From positions 438,659-502,658 of the forward strand of contig CBDAQU010000001.1 in assembly GCA_965199235.1 (NCBI GenBank): a DNA stretch of 64,000 nt. The letters run 5' to 3'. The position numbers and the translations under genes were made by a program. Below the pieces are notes generated by a model, which was not told the DNA's origin, ran no database searches, and saw nothing but the letters and a program-made list of their open reading frames with translations. The stretch comes from BOG-908 sp965199235. GTDB taxonomy: Bacteria; Pseudomonadota; Alphaproteobacteria; Acetobacterales; Acetobacteraceae. Below are positions 42,979 through 50,650 of this stretch, piece by piece (within the stretch, counting starts at the first letter, position 1; every line of letters begins with the position of its first letter).

Positions 42979-43832
42979 ATTTGCCCGCGTCACGCAAACG
43001 CGCTCTCACTATCCTGGCGTTAATGTGTGCTGCGGGGTTGGCGCTCGCCGGGTGGGTTGTCAACCACGGATCGGGCACAAGCGAGGCGGCTGATGCTGGT
43101 GCGTTACGGGCGGAGATCCGCAGGCACTGGCATGGGGAGATCGTGACGCGAGGGCTACAGACCAGCGTAGCACCGTTGGTCAGTCTGCCAACCCGCCCGG
43201 TGCGCATCGACGACCTTACCCAGGGCGACCTGGTTGCGGCACTGCATTCGCTATCTGTTGCCGCGGCCGTTTACCCTGACGGCTTTCTCGATCGAGTGCT
43301 CAAGCGCGCCGTATTGGCTGGTCGCATACGGATGTGGGATTCGGACGTCGGCGGTTTTTTTGTCGGAAACACCGTGGCCATCAATGACCAGGGTGTCAGC
43401 GGTCAGGACGGGGCATTGTTTTCGGCCGATACGTTTCACCACGAGTTAAGCTCGATCGTTCGCGATCAGGTACTGTTCAATGTCAGCGAATGGACGGCCA
43501 ATAATCCGCCCGGGTTCAATTATCCTAGCCTGGCAGCATACAAGGCGTTGCTGGCCAAACCGCCGTCGGTGGAGGGCGACGCGGGGCTACATGCACAGGG
43601 TTTCGTCGCGGCCTACGGAACGACCAGCCTGGACAACGACTGGAACACTTACGCGGAGAAGGTTTTTGGGCACGGACCGGCGTTTGTAACGGAAATCCGC
43701 GACTATCCCAGGATGCGAGCAAAAACGCGGCAGTTGCTGGACGTATACAGCAAGCTCGATCCCGGGTTTGCCGTGTATTTTCAACAATCAGGGCTTTCGC
43801 AGGCGGTGTCCGATGCGGCGGGCGAACGCTGA
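42975..43832 (+). CDS. Exported hypothetical protein with HHE motif
   Basis: GTG 42975, with AGGAG four bases upstream, overlaps the LysM stop by 4 bases, so the two are coupled. The 285-residue product has a signal-anchor (RKRALTILALMCAAGLALAGWVV). A periplasmic region follows with TFHHELSSIVRD (about residue 155) and a later SLDNDWNTYAEKVFG. HHE followed by a Glu-rich acidic segment resembles putative metallopeptidases, but the second His of a HExxH site is absent, so activity is uncertain. With the LysM partner it may act on the cell wall (inference). Confidence 0.7.
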   Translation: MNLPASRKRALTILALMCAAGLALAGWVVNHGSGTSEAADAGALRAEIRRHWHGEIVTRGLQTSVAPLVSLPTRPVRIDDLTQGDLVAALHSLSVAAAVYPDGFLDRVLKRAVLAGRIRMWDSDVGGFFVGNTVAINDQGVSGQDGALFSADTFHHELSSIVRDQVLFNVSEWTANNPPGFNYPSLAAYKALLAKPPSVEGDAGLHAQGFVAAYGTTSLDNDWNTYAEKVFGHGPAFVTEIRDYPRMRAKTRQLLDVYSKLDPGFAVYFQQSGLSQAVSDAAGER

Positions 43833-44321
43833 GCACCTTCTGCATCGGGTGCCTCGCTTTGGGACCGAGCTTACCGACCACGCAGGCGAGCTACGCGCAG
43901 CGCCTGATCGGCCGGAGCGAGTCATCGGTTTCGTGGCCGTGAATTCATGCCCGCCCAGCCGTCGCTTTGTAGCGCCGGGGAGACGGCGCCGCGTCGCGAT
44001 CCCCGCATGAAGATACGGGCTATTTGCTGCTTGTCTGTGGCAACGCGGCTCAGCGCGGCAGGCCTTGGAGGCGCGACCGGCCGGGGCTGCGGTCTGACGA
44101 CGTTCCTTGGTTCGACTGAAATGACCTGTTCCTTCCTCCCGACCTGTGATCGAACGGCCGCCGCGCGCAGACGTGGTCAGGAATGGCCGAAGGCCACCGC
44201 GCAGCGGCGCGAAGCGTTCTTGACGGCGGCGAGCACGACGGCAGACTGGATAGCAGGAGGCCGGTGAAACTGTAACCTTCTTGATGGTTGCGAGGCTTGC
44301 TCGGTCATCGGCTGGTTTGGA
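43833..44321. other. Intergenic region without a supportable gene
   Basis: This 489-base gap separates the convergent HHE-motif gene and the permease gene. Short frames exist (for example an 86-codon frame from ATG 44007 with a leader-like start), but their composition is Arg/Ala-rich and shows no family signal. No repeat copy, tRNA or clear terminator was seen. Confidence 0.4.
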
Positions 44322-45461
44322 TCAGTGATGGTGGGCGTGGTGTTCGCATTGCGCTTGCTGCGCCGGCTGGCGGCGCGAGAGCATGAACAGCGAGACTGCC
44401 AGGGCGCCGAACGCGAGGTTCAGCCAGAACGTGTAGTCGATGGAGAAATGGACCATCTCTGCCCGCAGGTTCGGGCGCCGTCTGGGCACCCAGCCCAGCG
44501 CGCTGAAGGCGAGGTCCATGACCAGGGCAGCGGCAACCATGGTCGCGTAGAAGACGCCGGCGATGTAGGCGGCCATTCGCCAGCCATAGTAGCGGCGATA
44601 GACGTCGAGCAGCGGCAGCACGATCAGGTCGGCGTAGAGGAAGGCCAGCACGCCGCCGAAGCTGACGCCTGCCCCCCAGAGGACCGCCGCCATGGGAACG
44701 TTGCCGATGGAGCATACGAACGAGACGACGGCCACCAGGGGGCCGAGCAGCGCGTTGGCCGGCGCCATCACCCAGGGGCTCGCGCCCTGTACGAAGACCG
44801 TGTGCCAGACACGGTCAGGCACGAACACCGCGAGCGCACCGGCGATCAGGAAGCCGAGCGCGATGTCGCGCCACAGCATGGACCAGTCCATGGTGAAACT
44901 CTGCGCGGCTGCGACCCAGGTCTGTCCGCGCGCGAGCTTCTGCCAGATCGTGCCGGCCTGCTCGGCAGGATCGTCATGCGCGTGGCTGGCGCCGGCCTCT
45001 CCATGGCGTCTTGCTGCCTCCACCAGGCGCGCTGGATAGGTGAGGCTCACCAGCAGGCCGAGGATCGCCACGAGCACGACGCCGCCGATCCATTCGCCGG
45101 CCATGAACTGCCAGCCCAGCAGCAGGTAGAGGACGATGCCGAGCTCGGCGACCAGGTTGGTGGAGGCGAAGATGAACGCCAGGCTGGGGATCAGGCCGGC
45201 GCCCTTCTTGAACAGGGTGCGGCTGACGGCGGCCGAGGCGTAGGAGCAGCTGGAGCTTGCGGCGCCCAGCGCCGTCGCGAGCGCGACCTGGCGGAGTCCG
45301 TTGCCGCCGAGCGTGGAGGACATCCGCTGCTTCGAGACGGTCGCCTGAAGAAGCGCCGATATCGTGAAGCCGAGCACCAGGCTCCAGCCCACCTGCCAGA
45401 CCATGCCCAGCGCCATCAGCAGCGCCTGGCCGAACTGCCGTGCCACGTCAGCCACGATCAT
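44322..45461 (-). CDS. YraQ/DUF318-type permease with His-rich tail
   Basis: The 379-residue membrane protein has about eight to ten helices and two pseudo-symmetric halves marked by ALGAASSSCSYASAAVSRTLFKKGAG and VVSFVCSIGNVPMAAVLWGAG. These correspond to the paired Cys motifs of the UPF0718/ArsP permease family. A His-rich loop (GASHAHDD) and tail (CEHHAHHH) suggest metal binding. ArsP members export trivalent organoarsenicals; here the substrate is unknown. It is a single gene on the minus strand, 36 bases beyond puuA. Confidence 0.82.
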   Translation of the reverse strand: MIVADVARQFGQALLMALGMVWQVGWSLVLGFTISALLQATVSKQRMSSTLGGNGLRQVALATALGAASSSCSYASAAVSRTLFKKGAGLIPSLAFIFASTNLVAELGIVLYLLLGWQFMAGEWIGGVVLVAILGLLVSLTYPARLVEAARRHGEAGASHAHDDPAEQAGTIWQKLARGQTWVAAAQSFTMDWSMLWRDIALGFLIAGALAVFVPDRVWHTVFVQGASPWVMAPANALLGPLVAVVSFVCSIGNVPMAAVLWGAGVSFGGVLAFLYADLIVLPLLDVYRRYYGWRMAAYIAGVFYATMVAAALVMDLAFSALGWVPRRRPNLRAEMVHFSIDYTFWLNLAFGALAVSLFMLSRRQPAQQAQCEHHAHHH

Positions 45462-45496
45462 GGCCCATGCTTAACAGATCCTGACTTTGGCCGATT

Positions 45497-46942
45497 CTAG
45501 ACCGATTGCAGGTAGGCGTCGTATTCCACGTCGGTGACACGGCGCCTGAACTCCGCTTGTTCCTGCCGCTTACACGCGGAATAAAGGTCTTGGTATTCCA
45601 GCCCCAAATACTCCCCAAGAACATCGCTGGCGTCGAATTCGTCTATGGCGTCGTCCCAGTTGACTGGGAGGGTTTCGTGGCCGTCGCGTTCTTCGCCGTC
45701 GATCGGGGGGCCGGGGTCGATTTGGCCGCGCAGGCCGTGCAGGGCGCCGGCGAGGATGCCGGCCATGGCGAGATAGGGGTTGCAGTCGGCGCCGGCGACC
45801 CGGTGTTCGACGCGGGTGGCGCGGCCGGCGGTGATGACGCGGATGGAGGCGCTGCGGTTGTCGAGACCCCAGGTCAGGTTGGTGGGGGCGTGGCCGCCTG
45901 GGGTGAGTCGGCGATAGGAGTTGGCGTGGGGGGCGAGCAGCAGCATGGTGTCGGCCAGCGTGTGCAGCATGCCGCCGACCACGTGGCGCAGGCAATCGGT
46001 GGGGGCGCCGTTGTCCTCGGCCATGATGTTGCGGCCGGACTGGTCCAGCATCGACATGTGGACGTGCATGCCGCTGCCGGCGAGGTTGCCGTAGGGCTTG
46101 GCCATGAATGTCGCGTCGAGCCCGTGCTTGCGGGCGACGCCCTTGACGATGCGCTTGAGCAGGAAGGCGTGGTCGGCGGCCATCAGGGGGTCGGCGACGT
46201 GGTTGAGGTTGACCTCGTACTGGCCGGGGCCGTTTTCGCGCACCACCGTGTCGGCCGGAAGGTTCTGGCGCTCGCAGGCGTGAAAGATGTCTGCCAGCAA
46301 CGGCTCGAAACTGTGCAGTTCGGCGATGGACAGCACCTGGGTCTGCCAGCCGTTCCAGCGGCCCTCGTGGCTGCTGGGCGGGGAGACCGGGTCGCGCGGG
46401 GTGCGCCTTCGGTCGATGATGTAGAATTCGAGCTCGGTGGCGACGACCGGGGTCAGCTTGGCCTGCTTGAACTGGTCGCACACGCGGGCGAGCACCACGC
46501 GGGGGTCGGCGTAGAAGGGCGTTCCGTCCTGCTGCACCATGCTCAGCAGGAGCTGGGTGGTGGGGCGGGTGAGCCAGGTGACCGGCAGCAGGGTGCCCTC
46601 CACCGGCATGCAGATGCCGTCGGGGTCGCCGGTGCCGACGGCCAGGCCCGCTTCGGGCACGTCGCAGCCCCAGACGTCCAGCGCGTAGACCGATCGGGGC
46701 AGCGCCACGCCCTTCTGCATCACCTCGGGGATCCGCTCGGCGGGCACCCATTTGCCGCGGGCGATGCCGTTCACGTCCACCACGAAGGCTTCCAGGACCG
46801 AAGGAGACTGGTTGGAGCGGAGGGCGCCGTAGTCGAGGTCGTCGGAGGAGCGGGGTGGGGAATAGTCCAAAATGGCGTGCTCCGTCGCAGTTGTCGGTCT
46901 TCGATCGGTCGTCGGTTCAGGCAGCCTGGCGGGTGGCGGCAT
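45497..46942 (-). CDS. puuA: Gamma-glutamylputrescine synthetase-like glutamine synthetase
   Basis: The 481-residue GS-fold enzyme carries FVVDVNGIARGKW, ATELEFYIID, NGPGQYEVNLNH, KPYGNLAGSGMHVHMSML and NRSASIRV, the substrate and metal blocks of the GlnA-III/PuuA group. The Pro-rich N-terminal extension of about 45 residues is unusual, and the real start may be internal. PuuA ligates glutamate to an amine such as putrescine using ATP. Its start overlaps the puuD end by 26 bases, so puuD-puuA form one operon. Confidence 0.87.
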   Translation of the reverse strand: MPPPARLPEPTTDRRPTTATEHAILDYSPPRSSDDLDYGALRSNQSPSVLEAFVVDVNGIARGKWVPAERIPEVMQKGVALPRSVYALDVWGCDVPEAGLAVGTGDPDGICMPVEGTLLPVTWLTRPTTQLLLSMVQQDGTPFYADPRVVLARVCDQFKQAKLTPVVATELEFYIIDRRRTPRDPVSPPSSHEGRWNGWQTQVLSIAELHSFEPLLADIFHACERQNLPADTVVRENGPGQYEVNLNHVADPLMAADHAFLLKRIVKGVARKHGLDATFMAKPYGNLAGSGMHVHMSMLDQSGRNIMAEDNGAPTDCLRHVVGGMLHTLADTMLLLAPHANSYRRLTPGGHAPTNLTWGLDNRSASIRVITAGRATRVEHRVAGADCNPYLAMAGILAGALHGLRGQIDPGPPIDGEERDGHETLPVNWDDAIDEFDASDVLGEYLGLEYQDLYSACKRQEQAEFRRRVTDVEYDAYLQSV

Positions 46943-47708
46943 TGCTGGTCTGGCGGTAGGCGCGGGCGGCGGCGCCGAACGCGCGGAAGATCATCACCGA
47001 GAGCGGATTGTCGCGGAACGCCCATTCCGGGTGCCATTGCACGCCCAGCAGAAAGCGGTCGGCCCTGTCCAGCCGGAACGCCTCGACCAGCCCGTCCGGC
47101 GCGGTCGCGTCGACGGCCAGGGTGGGCGCCAGGCGGTCCACCCCCTGCCCGTGCAGCGAGTTCACCCGCGCGCCGGCCATGCCGGACACCATCTCCAGCA
47201 GCCCGCCAGGCTCGAAGGTGACGTCGTGAACCGGTTCGTACTGGGCGTCCAGCGCACCGGGCCGCTCGCGGTGGTCCATGAGGCCAGGCACGGCGTGCAC
47301 CGCCTGGTGCAGCGTGCCGCCCAAGGCCACGTTGATCTCCTGGCAGCCCCGGCATACGCCGAGCACGGGCAGGCCCCGCTGCACGGCCCCGCGCACCAGA
47401 GCCAGAGTCACTGCGTCGCGCGCCGGATCGCCGGGCGAAGCGGCATCGGCCAGGGCTGCGCCGTAGCGTTCAGGGGCGACGTTGCTGACCGCTCCGGTCA
47501 GGAACAAGCCGTCCAGCCGCCCGAGCATATCGGCGAGGTCGGCACCATCTGCCCAGGCGCTGCCAGACGCGTCGATCCGGGCCGGCAGCATGACCGCCAT
47601 CGCACCGGCGCCGGCCGCGACCGCATCGAGGTATTTCTGTTGGACGCTGTGCGCCACGTGTTTGCCGCCGGCATGGACATCGGCGACGATGCCGATCAGG
47701 GGTTTCAT
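46917..47708 (-). CDS. puuD: Gamma-glutamyl-GABA hydrolase
   Basis: ATG 47708 has AGGAG seven bases upstream; the longer frame to 47807 runs into the direct repeats. The 263-residue class-I amidotransferase-like hydrolase has PLIGIVADVH, the nucleophile Cys in LGVCRGCQEIN, and the His-Glu pair in GVQWHPEW, as in PuuD/peptidase C26. It hydrolyses gamma-glutamyl-GABA to GABA and glutamate. The upstream region to the divergent aminotransferase holds four 22-bp direct repeats that may control both genes. Confidence 0.9.
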   Translation of the reverse strand: MKPLIGIVADVHAGGKHVAHSVQQKYLDAVAAGAGAMAVMLPARIDASGSAWADGADLADMLGRLDGLFLTGAVSNVAPERYGAALADAASPGDPARDAVTLALVRGAVQRGLPVLGVCRGCQEINVALGGTLHQAVHAVPGLMDHRERPGALDAQYEPVHDVTFEPGGLLEMVSGMAGARVNSLHGQGVDRLAPTLAVDATAPDGLVEAFRLDRADRFLLGVQWHPEWAFRDNPLSVMIFRAFGAAARAYRQTSNAATRQAA

Positions 47709-47780
47709 CTCTGCTCTCCTCGCTGTCCAGCATAGCTTGCAGGAAGCCTGGAAGCCACCCAAACCGAGCCTGCCAGCCGC

Positions 47781-47868
47781 GTCGTGCGCTTTGCGTGCCG
47801 GCGCCACGCGCTTTGCGTGCCGGCGTCATGCGCTTTGCGTGCCAGCGTCATGCGCTTTGCGTGCCAGC
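47781..47868. repeat. Four tandem 22-bp direct repeats
   Basis: Units begin at 47781, 47803, 47825 and 47847. They share GCGCTTTGCGTGCC and differ at three or four positions; the last two are identical. The block sits between the starts of puuD (minus) and the aminotransferase (plus). 22 bp is about two helical turns, so bound proteins would line up on one face. It could be an operator array or a neutral tandem repeat. Confidence 0.85.
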
Positions 47869-47906
47869 GTGGTAATCTGCTTGCCCAGCAGCCCGGACCG
47901 AACATC

Positions 47907-49280
47907 ATGAACGACGCCGACACCGCCATTTCGCTGCGCGCGCGCAACGCCCGGCACCACATCCATCCGTTCAGCGACATGGACGCGCTGAATGCGGAAG
48001 GCGTTCGGATCATCACCCATGCCGACGGCGTGTGGCTGCGCGACATCGAGGGGCGTCGGTTCCTGGACGGGTTTTCCGGCCTGTGGAACGTGGCTGTCGG
48101 CTACGGGCGGCAGGAGATTGCCGAGGCGGTGAACGCGCAGATGCAGCAGCTGCCGTTCTACAACAAGTTTTTCAAGTCGACGACGATCCCGATCATCGAG
48201 CTTGCCGAGATCCTGTCCGAGCTGGCGCCCGGCTTCACCCGCACCTTCTTCACCAATTCCGGGTCGGAAGCCAACGACACCATCATCCGCATGGTGCGCC
48301 ACTACTGGCAGCTTCGCGGGCAGCCGGCCAAGACGCAGTTCATCGCCCGCCGGAACGGCTATCACGGCAGCACCATCGGCGGCGCGAGCCTGGGCGGCAT
48401 GGCATGGATGCACGCGCAGGGGGGCCTGCCGATCCCGGGCGTGATCCATGTGGCCCAGCCCTGGTGGTGGGGCGACGGCGGGGACATGAGCCCAGACGAG
48501 TTCGGCCTGTGGGCGGCCCGTGAAGTCGGCCGTGCCATCGACCGTGCAGGGCCGGAAAACGTGGGCGCCTTCATCGGCGAGCCGGTCCAGGGGGCGGGCG
48601 GCGTGATCGTGCCGCCCGACACCTACTGGCCGGAGGTGGAGCGCATCTGCCGCGACCGCGACGTGCTGATCGTCAGCGACGAGGTGATCTGCGGTTTCGG
48701 GCGGCTGGGTTCCTGGTTCGGCAGCCAGCATTACGGTTTCAGGCCGGATCTGATGACCATCGCCAAGGGGTTGACCTCCGGCTACCTGCCGATGGGAGGC
48801 GTCATGGTGAGCGATCACATGGCCGACGTGCTGGGCGCGGGCGGGGATTTCTTCCACGGCTACACCACGAGCGGCCACCCCGTCTGTGCGGCCGCGGCCG
48901 TAGCCAACATCGGCATCCTGCGGCGGGAGGGGTTGGTGGAGCGGGTGCGCGGCGTTATCGGACCGTACCTGTCGGAACGCTGGCTGGCGCTGGCGGACCA
49001 TCCGCTGGTGGGCGAGGCGCGCATGGTCGGGCTTATCGGCGGGTTGGAGCTGACGCCGAACAAGGCCGCCAGGGCACGCTTTCCCAAGCAGGGCGAGATC
49101 GGCACGGTCTGCCGCGACGTGGCCTACGACGCCGGGCTGATCCTGCGTGCGACGGGCGATTGCATGCTCGCCGCACCCCCGTTCGTGCTCAGCGAGGCAG
49201 AAGCGGACGCGATGGTGGAGCGCACGCGGCATGCGTTGGACGGCGCGCTGCAGGAGGCGCGGCGGCGCGGGTGGATGTAG
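47907..49280 (+). CDS. Class III aminotransferase, polyamine/omega-amino acid:pyruvate type
   Basis: The 457-residue PLP enzyme has FLDGFSGLWNVAVGYG, FFTNSGSEANDTIIRM, GYHGSTIGG, the Asp of DEVICGFGRLG and the Schiff-base Lys in TIAKGLTSGYLPMG. The pattern HPFSDM near residue 21 is typical of SpuC-like putrescine/spermidine:pyruvate and related omega-transaminases. It could deaminate putrescine or GABA. ATG 47907 follows the 22-bp repeats and lies 199 bases from the divergent puuD start. Exact substrate preference cannot be read from sequence. Confidence 0.87.
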   Translation: MNDADTAISLRARNARHHIHPFSDMDALNAEGVRIITHADGVWLRDIEGRRFLDGFSGLWNVAVGYGRQEIAEAVNAQMQQLPFYNKFFKSTTIPIIELAEILSELAPGFTRTFFTNSGSEANDTIIRMVRHYWQLRGQPAKTQFIARRNGYHGSTIGGASLGGMAWMHAQGGLPIPGVIHVAQPWWWGDGGDMSPDEFGLWAAREVGRAIDRAGPENVGAFIGEPVQGAGGVIVPPDTYWPEVERICRDRDVLIVSDEVICGFGRLGSWFGSQHYGFRPDLMTIAKGLTSGYLPMGGVMVSDHMADVLGAGGDFFHGYTTSGHPVCAAAAVANIGILRREGLVERVRGVIGPYLSERWLALADHPLVGEARMVGLIGGLELTPNKAARARFPKQGEIGTVCRDVAYDAGLILRATGDCMLAAPPFVLSEAEADAMVERTRHALDGALQEARRRGWM

Positions 49281-49333
49281 CGCCGGTCATGCTGTAACAC
49301 TCTATTTACAAACGTATCGTCAGGATAAAGCAC

Positions 49334-49792
49334 ATGGCCGGCATACGCGTCGCATCTGGACTGAGGGCGCCGGCAACGGCGTTCGTGCTGACATTGGCGG
49401 CGTGTCAGTCGGCGCCCCCCGGCAAGAGCCCGCAAGCAGCCGCGCCGCCAGCTGTACCGCCTGCCCGATTGACCCTGAAACTCTACGCGGGGTCGTCCAC
49501 GGGCTTGGTGGTGGGTGAGGCGCCGACCGGTGGCAACCCTGCGTCTCAGCTCCAGGGTCAATCCTTTGTCGACAATCCGGGACTGGCCAAAACGTTTATC
49601 TGGAGTTTTCCGGAGGATGCGACGATGCTGGACGGTTCATGCCAGACCATCACCCGGACACAGGCGATCAACATCGCCAACTCGCCGGGAGCCAACACGG
49701 TGGTCTTCACCGAATCTTCAGCCGGCGGTGGCAAGGATGCGCCCATCAAGGCGCAGATCCTGCCTGCACACGCTGATGCCTCGACGTGCTAG
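49334..49792 (+). CDS. Putative lipoprotein
   Basis: The 152-residue protein has a signal sequence ending in a lipobox LAAC (Cys24), a Pro/Ala-rich spacer, then SSTGLVVGEAPTGGN, FIWSFPEDATMLDG and an Ala/Ser-rich end. No family was recognised. Two non-lipobox Cys residues near positions 100 and 152 could pair. It follows the aminotransferase by 53 bases but has no evident link to amine metabolism. Confidence 0.65.
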   Translation: MAGIRVASGLRAPATAFVLTLAACQSAPPGKSPQAAAPPAVPPARLTLKLYAGSSTGLVVGEAPTGGNPASQLQGQSFVDNPGLAKTFIWSFPEDATMLDGSCQTITRTQAINIANSPGANTVVFTESSAGGGKDAPIKAQILPAHADASTC

Positions 49793-49886
49793 CGTTACCC
49801 CCCCCTGAAACGGAACTCGCAATGCTCGGCTTTCCAGTCATTCAGCTCGGGCTGCCTGGACAGCAGGCTGCGGTGACCGCATCAGC

Positions 49887-50483
49887 ATGAGCGAGCCCGC
49901 ACTGACGCGCGCGCTCGTCACCGCAATCATGCACAGCACCGAACCGATGGTGCTGACAGATCCTGCGCTGCCCAACCATCCGATGGTTGCCGTCAACCCC
50001 GCCTTCGAAGCCTTGAGCGGCTATACGGCCTTGGAGACGGTCGGGCGCAACTGCCGTTTCCTGCAGGGCCCTGGAACCGATCCGAGCACGCCGGCCAGGA
50101 TCGGCGCATGCATTGCCGAGCAGCGCGGCTGCATCGAGTGGATCGTCAACTACCGTCGCGACGGCTCGATGTTTTGGAATCTGCTGTTCATCTCGCCGGT
50201 GTTCGCCCGTGACGGTACCCTGCTGCACTATTTCGGCAATCAGCGCGACATAACCGAGGGGCCGCCGGTCAGCCTGCCCGACTATACGCTGGGCAAGGCG
50301 GACATGACGCTGAGTGCGGAGACCGAGTTCCACGCGCTGCTGCTTGGCTTGCTGGATGAGCAATCGGCAGGGGACGCCTCCGCCAGAAGGCTGGAAAGCC
50401 TGGTCGAGGCTGCTCGCCGGCTCGATCGAGTAACAACCGAGCTTGCGCCTGCTCCCTGGGAGCTACCTGGACCTGGCCGCTAG
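49887..50483 (+). CDS. Short LOV-domain photoreceptor
   Basis: The 198-residue protein has a LOV (light, oxygen, voltage) PAS domain at about residues 10-120. The flavin-adduct Cys56 is in GRNCRFLQGPGTD, with NYRRDGSMFWNLLFISP and FGNQRDIT (conserved Gln). The C-terminal 70 residues are a helical extension without kinase, HTH or GGDEF domain, so it resembles the short LOV proteins of pseudomonads. Blue light would form a Cys-FMN adduct and change dimerisation; the partner is unknown. The stop overlaps the first bases of repeat copy 3. Confidence 0.9.
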   Translation: MSEPALTRALVTAIMHSTEPMVLTDPALPNHPMVAVNPAFEALSGYTALETVGRNCRFLQGPGTDPSTPARIGACIAEQRGCIEWIVNYRRDGSMFWNLLFISPVFARDGTLLHYFGNQRDITEGPPVSLPDYTLGKADMTLSAETEFHALLLGLLDEQSAGDASARRLESLVEAARRLDRVTTELAPAPWELPGPGR

Positions 50484-50594
50484 AGCAATGTCACGCAGAC
50501 TGAAATGGGCGGAGTGACGAAATTGCTCGCCAAGACAACGCCTAGACCGGTTTGAGGTCCGCCTACTCGCGGACACTCTGCGTGAAACCGGTCT
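50481..50594 (-). repeat. Palindromic interspersed element, copy 3 (inverted)
   Basis: This is the most symmetric copy. Read on the minus strand it has AGACCGGTTT, TTCACGCAGAGT, GTCCGC-gagtag-GCGGAC, AAACCGGTCT and the right end TCTGCGTGACATTG. It lies between the convergent LOV and aminotransferase genes and starts within the LOV stop codon. Confidence 0.93.
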
Positions 50595-50650
50595 GGCAGG
50601 CTGCCGGCCTGCACTGACGAGCATTCAGCAGCGGCCGGCAACCTGCCCGG

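Noticed and set aside
43430..43475. TFHHELSS as a HExxH zinc site
   Set aside because: The second histidine is absent; only described as HHE-like with doubt.
43947..44267. A 106-codon plus frame in the gap before the permease, with a leader-like segment
   Set aside because: No family resemblance, poor composition after the leader and no good ribosome binding site; kept only as part of the gap note.
45506..47221. A 571-codon plus-strand frame across puuA and puuD
   Set aside because: Both minus-strand genes carry strong catalytic motifs; the plus frame is Val/Gly-rich with no domain.
47781..47868. Direct repeats as a CRISPR array
   Set aside because: The units are contiguous with no spacers, and no cas genes are nearby.
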